Shown here: piece after piece, positions 6,874 to 15,731 of the stretch
Layout: every line of letters begins with the position of its first letter
Numbering within the stretch: position 1 is the stretch's first letter
Assembly: GCA_031280435.1 (NCBI GenBank)
Contig: JAITGS010000052.1
Coordinates: 1 to 61,869 of the forward strand
Source: Tannerellaceae bacterium
GTDB lineage: Bacteria; Bacteroidota; Bacteroidia; Bacteroidales; Tannerellaceae
Reading direction: 5' to 3'
DNA length: 61,869 bases
The notes under the pieces: model-generated
Seen by the model: only the letters and a program-made list of their open reading frames with translations
Database searches by the model: none
Told to the model about the DNA's origin: nothing
Program-made: the position numbers and the translations under genes

Positions 6874-9321
6874 TCAACGGGCGGCTCTCACGCTGAAGCC
6901 CATGACGACACGCCGGCCGCGGTCGTCTACCAAGGTCAGCACATGGCGGCCGGCAGACAATCGGCAGCTTAGCTGATGATAAGCCCCGTGCGTCTCACCC
7001 AGAAACTCGTCATCCGCATGCCAGTAAATGGTAGCGTCCGGACGGGCATGGGCAGCACGAAACACGAAGCGCTCATACTCGCCGCCAAATCCTTTGGGGA
7101 GATAAAGCGACGCATCAGGCTCCGGGTAGATTATCTCTATGGCAGCTCCGGCATCGGGCTCACAATCCGGGCGATAAGGGGGCAGCGGCATATAGTCGGC
7201 ATGGTAATTCCGGTAATAAAATGCCTGCGCCGGGGGCAGTACGAACCATGGCCGGGAAACGATGCGATCGGCCGGCTCGCAGGAAGCGTTCACACGATAT
7301 CGAAGGTCGGCAGACAGATGTACGGTCCGGTGAAAAGGGCAAACGGCGGACAGTTTCCCGCTTGCAGGAAGGTAAAGCGTGTCGACTGCCGGGCATAGCG
7401 CGGAGGCTTGGTGACCGCTCTGCCGGCAGACGGCCACCTCAACGGCCTCGTCGAAGGGGAAGTCGAACCATTTGCCGCCGGGTAGCAGCGAAAAGATGTC
7501 GAACAGGATAGGCGCGGCGTAGCCAACGCCCGTCAGTCCGGGCCGCCCCTCGCCGGAGGCATTGCCCACCCATACGCCTGCCGCGAATCGAGGCGTGATG
7601 CCTATGGCCCATGCGTCGCGGTTGCCGTAACTGGTTCCGGTCTTCCAGGCAATTTGCTTCATCGACGAGAACTGCTGCCACTCGGCCTCTTCCTCCGGCC
7701 GGTTCAGGGCCGACATGGCCCGGAGGGCATACCATGCGGCAATGGCGGAGACTATCGGACTCTCGTCTCGCAGCCGTGGGTCGGAGATGCTGAGAATGGG
7801 ATCGGCGGGCTGCGACGCGGCAAGCAGGGTGAGCGGCCGGATGTCGGCCGGATGGTAGCGTCCGTTGTAGGTGTGGTAATGCGAAAGCGTCCGGGCCATT
7901 GATGCGTACATGCCGACCATATCCCAAAGCGATCCCTCTGCCCCGCCGAGTATGAGCGAAGCGCCGTAATGGTCTTCGGAGAATCTGAGCGTAGTCATGC
8001 CCCACCGCTTAAGGAGGGATATGAACCGGCCGATATTGTATGATACCAGCATTCGGACTAAGGGTACGTTGAGCGATTGCTCTATGGCCCTGTGCGCCGG
8101 GACGGCTCCCTGGAAGCTTTTGCTGAAGTTCTGCGGCGAGAAGCCGTTGATATTTAGCGGGACGTCGGCAACGAGACTTGCGGGCAGTATCATTCCTTCA
8201 TGGAGCATAGCGGCATAAAGGAATGGCTTGAGTATGCTGCCGGTGCTGCGTCCGGCGGTTATGAGGTCGACGTTGACGGCGCGGGACAGGGTGCTGCCGT
8301 TTGCATCGGAGGTATTGCCTATGTATGCCAGCGTCCGCCCGGTTTCGACGTCGGCAATAATGGCTGCGATGTTGTAAACATGATTGGCGGCATACTCCCC
8401 AGCGTAGCGGTTGACAATCTCCTGAGTTTGCTGCTGCAAATGCGGCTGAATGCTCGACATGATCCGATGGCCCTTCAGGCCTCCGGCTGCCATGCGCTCG
8501 AGCAGGTGAGGCGCTTCGTCGGGCAATGGCAGCGGGGCGTCGGGCAGCGGTTCCATGCAAGCGAGCTCGTACTCGGTGTGGGATAAAAGGGATTTGCGTC
8601 GAAGCGCCGACAGCAATCGGTTGCGTTTCGCCATCAGGCGGCTCCTGTTCCGGCCGGGATGGATGAGTGAGGGCGAATTGGGGAGCACGGCAAGCGTGGC
8701 GGATTCGGCCCACGAAAGCTCGGCGGCCTCTCGTCCGAAATACCTCCAGGCGGCGGTTTCCGCTCCTATGACGTTGCCGCCAAAGGGAGCATGCGAGGCG
8801 TAGAGGCTCAGCAGCTCGGACTTGCCGTACCGGGATTCGAGATAGATTGCCCACAGTGTTTCGATAAGCTTCTGGGACAGATTTCGAGGGCGATTGCCCC
8901 GTGCTATCCGAGCGATCTGCATAGTTATGGTGCTGCCTCCCCGCAGGGTTCGTCCGCTAAGTAGATTGATGCGGATGGCGCCAAGGATGGCGGCCGGGTC
9001 GAATCCGGGATGGAGATGGAAGCGCTTGTCCTCGTAGGCTATCAGGCTGCTTGCGATCTTGCTTGGTAGGCGGTCTGAGGGCGGGAATCGCCACTGTCCG
9101 TCGGCTGCTATGCGCGCACCCAGCAATCGGCCTTCGCTCCCGTAGAGCAATGTCGAATAAGAGGACTTGAACAAAGGCCGAGGCACCGAACAATGCAGCC
9201 ATAGCCATATAGCCGAAGGCGCAAGGATAAAGAAAAACGGCAGGGGATAGCGCTTCCAAAGCTTGCGGAGCCGGCAAACACAATGGAGCAGTCCGCGACG
9301 GACAGTCTCAGTGACGCGCAT
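6874..9321 (-). CDS. pbpC: Penicillin-binding protein 1C
   Basis: This 815-residue bifunctional peptidoglycan synthase has an N-terminal membrane anchor (PLPFFFILAPSAIWLWL, about 27-43). A GT51 glycosyltransferase follows, with catalytic Glu97 in YEDKRFHLHPG and then RGGSTITMQIAR. The transpeptidase has its SxxK motif in STGSILKPF and a KTGTSYGNRDAW box. The protein ends with the PbpC-type beta domain (IIYPEPDASLYLPKG). It polymerises lipid II and should cross-link peptides on the periplasmic side. The start overlaps the last 14 bases of nadK, so the two form an operon, with pbpC second. All catalytic motifs are present and the length suits PBP1C. Confidence 0.93.
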   Translation of the reverse strand: MRVTETVRRGLLHCVCRLRKLWKRYPLPFFFILAPSAIWLWLHCSVPRPLFKSSYSTLLYGSEGRLLGARIAADGQWRFPPSDRLPSKIASSLIAYEDKRFHLHPGFDPAAILGAIRINLLSGRTLRGGSTITMQIARIARGNRPRNLSQKLIETLWAIYLESRYGKSELLSLYASHAPFGGNVIGAETAAWRYFGREAAELSWAESATLAVLPNSPSLIHPGRNRSRLMAKRNRLLSALRRKSLLSHTEYELACMEPLPDAPLPLPDEAPHLLERMAAGGLKGHRIMSSIQPHLQQQTQEIVNRYAGEYAANHVYNIAAIIADVETGRTLAYIGNTSDANGSTLSRAVNVDLITAGRSTGSILKPFLYAAMLHEGMILPASLVADVPLNINGFSPQNFSKSFQGAVPAHRAIEQSLNVPLVRMLVSYNIGRFISLLKRWGMTTLRFSEDHYGASLILGGAEGSLWDMVGMYASMARTLSHYHTYNGRYHPADIRPLTLLAASQPADPILSISDPRLRDESPIVSAIAAWYALRAMSALNRPEEEAEWQQFSSMKQIAWKTGTSYGNRDAWAIGITPRFAAGVWVGNASGEGRPGLTGVGYAAPILFDIFSLLPGGKWFDFPFDEAVEVAVCRQSGHQASALCPAVDTLYLPASGKLSAVCPFHRTVHLSADLRYRVNASCEPADRIVSRPWFVLPPAQAFYYRNYHADYMPLPPYRPDCEPDAGAAIEIIYPEPDASLYLPKGFGGEYERFVFRAAHARPDATIYWHADDEFLGETHGAYHQLSCRLSAGRHVLTLVDDRGRRVVMGFSVRAAR

Positions 9322-10180
9322 CTGTTCCCCACATCAATTTATCCCGCAGGGTGGAATAAAACGTCTGACCGTACCTCTTTATAACTTTCAGCTTGTAGTC
9401 CGCCTTGCCGATTGTGAGCCTTGAGCCTGCCGGCACAACTTCCGACCGCCCGTCGAGGGCTACCAGAAAAAAATCACTGCGGCTTTCTATCACGAGCGAT
9501 ATAACAGAATCGTCGGGTATCACCAGCGGCCGGACGTTGAGGGAATGAGGAGCGATCGGACTGATCACCAGCGATGCGCTCTGCGGGACAATGATCGGCC
9601 CGTTCACGCTGAGCGAATAGGCGGTAGAGCCGGTTGGCGTGGCGATAATCAGCCCGTCGGCCATGTAGGTCGCAAGGAAATCATCGTCGATTGAAGCATG
9701 GATGGTTAGCATGGATGAGGTATCTCGCTTGAGCACGGCAACCTCGTTGAGCGCAAAGTTGTAGCCCTCGACCAATTCGCTTCCGCGGCATAAGCGCAGC
9801 AGGGTGCGGTCTTCCACGCGGTATCGCCGGGCGGCAATCTCGTCGAGGGTGTCTTCCGGCTCATCGCCGCTGATGTCCGCAAGGAATCCCAGCCGTCCCG
9901 CATTGATGCCGAGTATGGGCACTCCCATGCAGTTGATTTGCGCCGCAGTCCGCAGGAAGGCACCGTCGCCGCCAACGCTCACGGCCATATCGAGGCGGGC
10001 AACGTCGTCCGGGTGCAGCTCCAAGGCATCGGGGCGGTAGGAGAATTTCTCGGCGAGCAGAGCCCGAAGCTCAGGCTCTATGAAAACCGTCGCTTGCATC
10101 TCTCCCAGCTTTCCGAAGATGCGACGAAGAAGCGGGAGCTTGTCATCGCTGTAAATTGTGCCGAAGATACAGGCTGTCAT
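9308..10180 (-). CDS. nadK: NAD kinase
   Basis: The enzyme phosphorylates NAD to NADP with ATP in the cytosol. The diagnostic GGDG motif appears in VSVGGDGAFLRTA, followed by GINAGRLGFLAD, the NEVAVLKRD segment and TPTGSTAYSLSVNGPI. I place the start at the ATG giving MTACIFGTIYSD, because family members begin directly with this first strand. An in-frame ATG at 10225 would add 15 residues (MKHTRERTTIPPQKR) and cannot be excluded, since the promoter lies upstream of both. pbpC follows with a 14-base overlap. Confidence 0.9.
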   Translation of the reverse strand: MTACIFGTIYSDDKLPLLRRIFGKLGEMQATVFIEPELRALLAEKFSYRPDALELHPDDVARLDMAVSVGGDGAFLRTAAQINCMGVPILGINAGRLGFLADISGDEPEDTLDEIAARRYRVEDRTLLRLCRGSELVEGYNFALNEVAVLKRDTSSMLTIHASIDDDFLATYMADGLIIATPTGSTAYSLSVNGPIIVPQSASLVISPIAPHSLNVRPLVIPDDSVISLVIESRSDFFLVALDGRSEVVPAGSRLTIGKADYKLKVIKRYGQTFYSTLRDKLMWGTDARH

Positions 10181-10212
10181 CCGCTTTTGCGGAGGGATTG
10201 TGGTGCGCTCTC

Positions 10213-10242
10213 TTGTGTGTTTCATTTAATCTATTACTTTTG
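10213..10242 (+). promoter_or_regulatory. Promoter of the exbB-exbD-tonB operon
   Basis: TTG (10213-10215), 19 bases, TACTTTTG (10235-10242). It predicts a leader of about 57 bases before the ATG at 10306. The element overlaps the start region of nadK, and a leftward promoter lies just beyond it. Confidence 0.55.
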
Positions 10243-10258
10243 CCCGAAAGTTTTATTG

Positions 10259-10284
10259 CAAATGTAATCTAAATTCAATATCAA
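10259..10284 (-). promoter_or_regulatory. Promoter of the nadK-pbpC operon
   Basis: On the minus strand TACATTTG (10259-10266) fits the -7 box. A TTG at 10282-10284 lies 15 bases upstream, shorter than usual, and a second TTG at 10285-10287 lies at 18. The two divergent promoters cross each other, so polymerases could interfere. Confidence 0.4.
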
Positions 10285-10305
10285 CAAAGTAAGTACAACC
10301 TCCAC

Positions 10306-11013
10306 ATGAACAATTTGCTGTTTATACAACAAAGCCTCGGAAACGAGCAGATGCCCGACCTGAGTAGCGCACAAGCCTCAGCTCCCGACACGATGAACCT
10401 TCTCGACATGGCCATCAGAGGCGGATGGATTATGGCAGTATTGCTGCTGCTCTCCATCGTCGCAGTTTATATCTTCATACAGCGTTTGATGATTATCAGG
10501 CGCTCCGGGAGAGAGGATGAATCGTTTATGAACCGTATCAAGGATTATATCCACGACGGAAAAATAGACTCGGCGCTTAACCTCTGCCAGAATACCCAAA
10601 CGCCTTCCGCACGCATGGTCGAGAAAGGCATCACCCGCCTGGGCCGTCCTATGAACGACGTGATGGTGGCGGTTGAGAACGTAGGAAACCTTGAAGTAGC
10701 CAAGATGGAAGAAGGCTTCCCCATACTCGCCACTATCGCCGGAGGAGCCCCCATGATAGGATTCCTCGGAACCGTACTCGGAATGGTGCAGGCCTTCTAC
10801 GACATGGCCAAGCCCGGCTCTAATGCAGACATCACGACCCTGTCGGGAGGTATTTACATGGCATTGGTGACAACTGTGGGAGGACTTGTTGTAGGTATAC
10901 TCACACTTTTTGCTTACAACTATTTAGTGTCGCAGGTCGACAGCGTTGTGAACAAGCTCGAGGCGCGCACAATGGAATTTATGGATCTGCTTAACGAACC
11001 CATCAACCGATAA
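10306..11013 (+). CDS. exbB: MotA/TolQ/ExbB proton channel protein
   Basis: This is a 235-residue inner-membrane protein. The first membrane helix is near residues 40-62 (GGWIMAVLLLLSIVAVYIFI). A cytoplasmic region follows (SARMVEKGITRLG), then two helices near 145-215 in the conserved block LATIAGGAPMIGFLGTVLGMV and a second in ALVTTVGGLVVGILTLFAYN. This is the classic ExbB/TolQ signature. With ExbD and the TonB-like protein it converts proton-motive force into energy for outer-membrane transporters. exbD begins four bases after the stop. Confidence 0.92.
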   Translation: MNNLLFIQQSLGNEQMPDLSSAQASAPDTMNLLDMAIRGGWIMAVLLLLSIVAVYIFIQRLMIIRRSGREDESFMNRIKDYIHDGKIDSALNLCQNTQTPSARMVEKGITRLGRPMNDVMVAVENVGNLEVAKMEEGFPILATIAGGAPMIGFLGTVLGMVQAFYDMAKPGSNADITTLSGGIYMALVTTVGGLVVGILTLFAYNYLVSQVDSVVNKLEARTMEFMDLLNEPINR

Positions 11014-11017
11014 TGCC

Positions 11018-11425
11018 ATGTCGCTGAAAAGACGCAATCGCATCAACGCCAACTTCAGCATGGCCTCGATGACCGACATTATTTTCCTGCTCCTGATCTT
11101 CTTTATGATAACATCTACCGTGGTTATGCCGAATGCCATACCGCTAAGCCTGCCGCAAGCCAGCAGGCAAACGGCAATAAAGCCTCCGGTACGGGTGACT
11201 ATCAACCGGCAGCTCCAATATTATATAGGAACAGGACGGGAGAAGGATCAGCGGGTCATGCCCGCCGAGATTATTCCACGGCTCAAGAGTATCAGCGCCG
11301 GGGATCCCAAGATGACTGTTGCGCTATATGCCGACGAGGCTATTCCGTATAGCGAAGTCGTCAGGGTGATAGACATACTTCAGGAAAATAAACTCAAGAT
11401 GGTGCTCGTAACCCGAACAAAATAG
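11018..11425 (+). CDS. exbD: ExbD/TolR biopolymer transport protein
   Basis: This 135-residue protein has one N-terminal membrane helix (TDIIFLLLIFFMITSTVV, about 20-37) starting with the proton-carrying Asp of the ExbD family (SMTDIIF), and a periplasmic domain. It is the second gene of the Ton module, four bases after exbB and seven bases before the tonB-like gene. It is of normal family length. Confidence 0.92.
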   Translation: MSLKRRNRINANFSMASMTDIIFLLLIFFMITSTVVMPNAIPLSLPQASRQTAIKPPVRVTINRQLQYYIGTGREKDQRVMPAEIIPRLKSISAGDPKMTVALYADEAIPYSEVVRVIDILQENKLKMVLVTRTK

Positions 11426-11432
11426 TAAGATA

Positions 11433-12251
11433 ATGAGCAATAGCAAAGACAAACTATACGGCTTTCTCGGCTCTTTGGCCTTCCATCTCATCATAGTCCT
11501 GCTGCTGGCGATTCTGGTTTTGCGCGCCAATGAGGAGGAGCATCTTGAGATTCCGGTCGTAAGCGAGGCCGACCTGGCAGGCGGAAGTTCCGCCTCATCG
11601 CCTCCCGGAGGCAACGAGCAGCCACCGGCAGCCGTTCCATCCACCCCCAGGCCCGTTTCGCCACCCCCAAGCAGCGCCGAGCAGCACATCACCCAGGACG
11701 ACGAGTCCGTAGCCATAGCCGCAGCCAAGCGCAAACAGGAAGCCGAGGAGCGCAGGCAGCGCGAAGCCGAAGAGGCCAAGCTCCGGGCCGAAGAAGCCGA
11801 GCGACAGCGCAAGGCCGAAGCAGAGCGCCGCCAGGCAGCCGATATAAGCAACCGCGTGTCCGGCTCCTTCGGCCAAGGAACGGGCACGGGCTCAGGCGGC
11901 CAAGGCTCCACCACAGGCAGCGGCGCAGGCGCCAATCCCTTCGGAGACTCAGGCAGCGGAACAGGCAGCGGCAGCGGAGCAGGATACTCGCTCGCAGGAA
12001 GAAGCCTCGAAGGAGGCCTGCCGCGACCTCAGTTCCCCGTGCCCGAGGAGGGCGTAATCGTTATCGAGATCAAGGTCAGCCCGCAAGGCGAGGTCATCTC
12101 CGCCATAATTGGCCAGGGAACGAAAAACATAACCAGCGAGGCTGTACGGCAGAGCGCCATAGCGGCCGCCCGCAAAGCAAAATTCAATCCCGTAAGCTCG
12201 CGCGACGACCAAATCGGCACCATAACTTACAGGTACGAGATAACCCGATAA
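11433..12251 (+). CDS. TonB/TolA-like energy transducer
   Basis: The 272-residue protein has a membrane anchor at about 12-30 (FHLIIVLLLAILVLRA), then a Pro-rich stretch. A long Ala/Glu/Arg/Lys helix follows at about 88-135 (KRKQEAEERRQREAEEAK), like the TolA rod, then a Gly/Ser/Thr-rich linker. The C-terminal domain is TonB-like (VIVIEIKVSPQGEVISAIIGQG ... AARKAKFNPV, about 190-272). It spans the periplasm to contact outer-membrane receptors and is energised by the preceding ExbBD. The TolA-like rod is longer than in plain TonB proteins, so either name could be argued. Confidence 0.85.
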   Translation: MSNSKDKLYGFLGSLAFHLIIVLLLAILVLRANEEEHLEIPVVSEADLAGGSSASSPPGGNEQPPAAVPSTPRPVSPPPSSAEQHITQDDESVAIAAAKRKQEAEERRQREAEEAKLRAEEAERQRKAEAERRQAADISNRVSGSFGQGTGTGSGGQGSTTGSGAGANPFGDSGSGTGSGSGAGYSLAGRSLEGGLPRPQFPVPEEGVIVIEIKVSPQGEVISAIIGQGTKNITSEAVRQSAIAAARKAKFNPVSSRDDQIGTITYRYEITR

Positions 12252-12288
12252 GCCGGGATGCCTGCGGGCTCAGTTGCCTTCCCCCCAA

Positions 12289-12530
12289 AAAATCCCGGAA
12301 GCAATTGCCGGACGTTGATTCATAGCTTAGAAAATCGGAGGAATTGCCGGACGTTGATTCCTCCCGAAAACTTTCCGGAGGAATTGTTGAACGTAGTTTT
12401 CTCCCGGAAAATTTTCTGAAGGAATTGTTGGACGTAGATTCCTTCCGAAAATTTTCTGAAGGAATTGTTGGACGTAGATTCATTGCGGAGAAAATCGGCT
12501 CAATTGTCGGACGTAGATTCCTTCCGTATA
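12289..12530. repeat. Tandem array B, about 40-bp units (6 copies)
   Basis: The AATTG step of the conserved AATTGTTGGACGTAGATTC recurs at 12303, 12342, 12382, 12423, 12463 and 12502 (steps 39, 40, 41, 40, 39). Between these blocks lies an imperfect palindrome, CTTCCGAAAATTTTCTGAAG, or a variant. It fills the gap between the TonB-like gene and the inositol operon, upstream of the latter's promoter. Confidence 0.85.
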
Positions 12531-12675
12531 ATTACTGAGAGGCCAAAAGAGGAACCTGTTTTCCTTGCGGAACTCATTCGGGCGGGGGCATCGGAGGCTT
12601 GGCGTCAGCCCTCTTTGTTTCGACCGCTACCATATTTATGCTCGTAGGGCACATTTTTTTCTTTAGGGAATAACG

Positions 12676-12683
12676 TATCTTTG
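12676..12683 (+). promoter_or_regulatory. -7 element of the inositol operon
   Basis: TATCTTTG, followed by CGCC, is a perfect -7 box. At the -33 position there is only a T-run (around 12654-12660). The leader to the ATG at 12745 would be about 55 bases. Confidence 0.5.
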
Positions 12684-12744
12684 CGCCTTTAGCAAGCAGG
12701 TTAAATAAGTATCAAGTATAACATTCATCAAACATTAAAGGATT

Positions 12745-14046
12745 ATGGCAAAAGTTGAAGTCAAAGATGCCAAGGGCAAACTTGGCGTATTAATTGTGGG
12801 AGTTGGAGGAGCCGTATCCTCCACTTTTATTGCAGGTACATTAGCGGTTCGTAAAGGCAAAGGGCTTCCGATAGGCTCTGTGACGCAGCTGGCTACAATC
12901 AGGCTCGGCAAACGAAACGAGAACCGCTTCCCCAAGATTAAAGATGTGGTGCCGCTGGCCGGGCTCGACGATATGGTGTTCGGAGGCTGGGATATATTCG
13001 AAGAAAACATTTACGCAGCAGCAGTTCAGGCCGAAGTGCTCAAGAAAGAAGACCTCGACGCGGTAAAAGAGGAGCTGGAGGCCATACGCCCCATGCCCGC
13101 CGTTTTCGACCGCGATTTCGTGAAACGACTCAACGGAACCTACATGAAACAGGGCGGCAGCCGCCGCGACCTGGCCGAACAATTGCGGGAAGACATCCGA
13201 AGCTTCAAGGCCCTGAACGGCTGCGAACGGATAGTGGTGATGTGGGCCGCGAGCACAGAGATATTCATAGCCCCCGGCGCCGAGCACAGCAGCCTCGCAG
13301 CCTTCGAAAAAGCCCTGGACGACGACAGCCGGGAAGCCATCTCGCCCAGCATGTGCTACGCCTACGCGGCACTATCCGAAGGAGCCCCCTTCATAATGGG
13401 CGCCCCCAACCTATGCGTCGACATTCCGGCAATGTGGGAACTTGCAGAGAAAACACGTACCCCTATATGCGGAAAAGATTACAAGACGGGCCAAACGCTC
13501 ATCAAAACCGTTCTGGCGCCTATGCTCAAGACAAGGATGCTCGGACTTGAGGGCTGGTTTTCTACCAATATCCTCGGCAATAGAGACGGCGAAGTGCTGG
13601 ACGATCCGGATTCGTTCAAGACAAAGGAAGTGAGCAAGCTCTCCGTGATAGACACAATACTGCAGCCGGAAGTCTACCCGGAACTCTACGGGAACATCTA
13701 CCACAAGGTGCGCATCAACTACTATCCTCCGCGCAAGGACAATAAAGAAGGATGGGATAATATAGATTTGATAGGCTGGCTGAACTATCCCATGCAGCTC
13801 AAGGTAGATTTCCTGTGCCGCGATTCAATACTTGCGGCTCCGCTATGCCTAGATTTGGTGCTGTTTGCCGACCTGGCCCTCCGCTGCGGATTTTACGGGA
13901 TACAGTCGTGGCTGTCGTTCTACTTCAAAAGCCCTATGCACTCGCCCGACAGAGTTCCGGAGCACGACCTTTTTATCCAGCATACCATCCTGAAAAACAC
14001 GCTCCGCACAATTATAGGCGAGCCCACTCTGGATTACCTGGAGTGA
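12745..14046 (+). CDS. ino1: myo-Inositol-1-phosphate synthase
   Basis: The 433-residue enzyme converts glucose 6-phosphate to inositol 3-phosphate with bound NAD. Visible marks are the dinucleotide site VGVGGAVSSTFIAG (about 16-29), a GWDIFEENIYAAA block, SMCYAYAALSEGAPFIMGAPN and GKDYKTGQTLIKTVLAPML, which hold the active site in this family. The final part binds phosphate (NYYPPRKDNKEGWDNIDLIGWL). It is the first gene of a five-gene operon: the next start is one base after its stop. In gut Bacteroidota this enzyme feeds inositol-lipid synthesis, which fits the downstream phosphatidyltransferase. Confidence 0.93.
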   Translation: MAKVEVKDAKGKLGVLIVGVGGAVSSTFIAGTLAVRKGKGLPIGSVTQLATIRLGKRNENRFPKIKDVVPLAGLDDMVFGGWDIFEENIYAAAVQAEVLKKEDLDAVKEELEAIRPMPAVFDRDFVKRLNGTYMKQGGSRRDLAEQLREDIRSFKALNGCERIVVMWAASTEIFIAPGAEHSSLAAFEKALDDDSREAISPSMCYAYAALSEGAPFIMGAPNLCVDIPAMWELAEKTRTPICGKDYKTGQTLIKTVLAPMLKTRMLGLEGWFSTNILGNRDGEVLDDPDSFKTKEVSKLSVIDTILQPEVYPELYGNIYHKVRINYYPPRKDNKEGWDNIDLIGWLNYPMQLKVDFLCRDSILAAPLCLDLVLFADLALRCGFYGIQSWLSFYFKSPMHSPDRVPEHDLFIQHTILKNTLRTIIGEPTLDYLE

Positions 14047-14047
14047 A

Positions 14048-14761
14048 ATGGATTATGCCGTCATAGCAGCAGGCCTGGGATCTCGCCTGCAAAGTGAAGG
14101 CGCCGGACGCCCCAAGCCGCTGACGCTTCTGAACGGCGTGGCGATGATAGACCGGCTCCTCCGTATCTTCCTCGAAAACAATGCAAGCTCCGTTCACGTC
14201 ATCATCAACGAAGAAATGAGCGAGGTGAGGGACTACCTTAGCCGGATGAGCTTAGGCGTTCCGCTGCACCTCACGGTGAAGTCCACGCCGAGCTCCATGC
14301 ACAGCTTCTTCGAGCTGAGCCACCGACTGAGCTCCGAAAAGTTTTGCCTGACGACGGTAGATACAATCTTCCGGCAGGATGAGTTCCGGCGCTACGTGCA
14401 GGACTTTGCCTCGGACGAGGCCGATGGCTTGATGGGCGTGAGCGACTTCATCGACGACGAAAAACCTTTGTACGTCAACGTTGGCGACAAGCTCACGGTA
14501 GAAAGCTTCACCGACGAGCCAACGGCTCAAAGCCGCTATGTATCCGGAGGCATCTACGGGCTGAAGCGACAGACGGCGCTTCCGGTTTTGCAGCAGGCAA
14601 TGCATGAGCAGCAATTCCGCATGAGGAACTTTCAGCGGAGACTCATAGCCGCAGGGCTGCTCATAAAAGCCTGGCCGTTCACGAAGATCATAGATGTCGA
14701 TCATGCATCCGACATCCGGAAAGCCGAGCGCTTCTTAGCCGCAGAGCAGAGCTTCCACTGA
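14048..14761 (+). CDS. Nucleotidyltransferase of the sugar-phosphate family, probably acting on inositol phosphate
   Basis: This is a 237-residue single-domain protein. The N-terminus YAVIAAGLGSRLQ with RPKPLTLLNG is the nucleotide-binding signature of NTP-transferases (GxGxR...PKP). A metal-site Asp is probably in TTVDTIF, and YVSGGIYGL resembles the sugar-binding strand of the family. It follows inositol-phosphate synthase by one base. By analogy with CTP:inositol-1-phosphate cytidylyltransferases of thermophiles, it could make CDP-inositol, but the substrate is inferred from context only. Confidence 0.75.
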   Translation: MDYAVIAAGLGSRLQSEGAGRPKPLTLLNGVAMIDRLLRIFLENNASSVHVIINEEMSEVRDYLSRMSLGVPLHLTVKSTPSSMHSFFELSHRLSSEKFCLTTVDTIFRQDEFRRYVQDFASDEADGLMGVSDFIDDEKPLYVNVGDKLTVESFTDEPTAQSRYVSGGIYGLKRQTALPVLQQAMHEQQFRMRNFQRRLIAAGLLIKAWPFTKIIDVDHASDIRKAERFLAAEQSFH

Positions 14762-14825
14762 CTAATAACCCTGATAATTACCCGCCCGGGAGCAACAATC
14801 AAGCGCTCCCCGGCCCAATAACCGA

Positions 14826-15731
14826 ATGAAATTAATTCGCTTTTGTATGAATGAAACCGCAATAGCAGGCATCCGCCGAGGAAGCCGCTTCTCTCCTAAT
14901 CATATAGGCAACGACGCCGCCATCTTCCAGGCAACCGTCTGCGAGCTCCGAAAGCTGGGACGGACGGTCAACGAATATTCCGAGGCCGACCTGATAGAAG
15001 GAAAAGAAATAGAAGAGCAATACATCTTCAACATGGTTAGAGACCGCCGCTCCGTGCGCCGCCTCCAACAGTACGAAAACAGCGGCCGAAGGCTCCTCAA
15101 CTCCGCCTACGGCATAGAAAACTGCACCCGCGAGAAGATGACACGCCTCCTGCTCGAACATCATATCCCGCATCCGCGCAGCATCATAGTGCCTACCGAC
15201 GCCGATCCGGAAGCCGCCCTCAGAGAGCATCAGCTCCACAACTGCTGGATCAAGCGGGGCGACTTCCATGCCATCCACCGCGAAGACGTCACCTACGTCC
15301 GCAACCGCAACGAGGCTCAAAGCATACTCGAAGAATACGCCCTCAGAGGCATCAGGCATGCCGTAATAAACGAGCACCTGGCAGGCGACCTCGTGAAGTT
15401 CTACGGCGTGGCCCACACCGACTTCTTCTTCCGCTTCTATCCCACGGCCGAAACGCACAGCAAGTTCGGGCTGGAGGAGATCAACGGCACAGCTAAAGGC
15501 ATAGCCTTCGACGAAGCCCATCTCAAACGGATTTGCAACGAGGCTGCCCGGGTGCTCGGAATCGAAATCTACGGCGGCGACTGCATAGTCTCGGCAGACG
15601 ACGGACAAATCCGTATAATAGACTTCAACGACTGGCCCTCCTTCGCCCCGTGCCGCAGCCAGGCCGCAGCGCACATAGCCGGACGCATCAATGCATTAGC
15701 CACCGAAGCCTCGCGTTATGCAAGAGTATAA
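14826..15731 (+). CDS. ATP-grasp ligase-like protein of the inositol operon
   Basis: The 301-residue protein looks like an ATP-grasp enzyme: a central NCWIKRGDFHAIH strand with a Lys for ATP, and a VINEHLAGDLVKFYGV block typical of the grasp domain. A C-terminal metal-binding segment GGDCIVSADDGQIRIIDFNDWPSF holds the Asp and Asn ligands. ATP-grasp enzymes join a carboxylate to an amine or similar group by way of an acyl phosphate. In this operon it may add an amino acid or other acid to an inositol compound, but nothing in the sequence shows the substrate. It starts 64 bases after the nucleotidyltransferase and overlaps the next gene by 14 bases if that gene starts at 15718. Confidence 0.75.
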   Translation: MKLIRFCMNETAIAGIRRGSRFSPNHIGNDAAIFQATVCELRKLGRTVNEYSEADLIEGKEIEEQYIFNMVRDRRSVRRLQQYENSGRRLLNSAYGIENCTREKMTRLLLEHHIPHPRSIIVPTDADPEAALREHQLHNCWIKRGDFHAIHREDVTYVRNRNEAQSILEEYALRGIRHAVINEHLAGDLVKFYGVAHTDFFFRFYPTAETHSKFGLEEINGTAKGIAFDEAHLKRICNEAARVLGIEIYGGDCIVSADDGQIRIIDFNDWPSFAPCRSQAAAHIAGRINALATEASRYARV

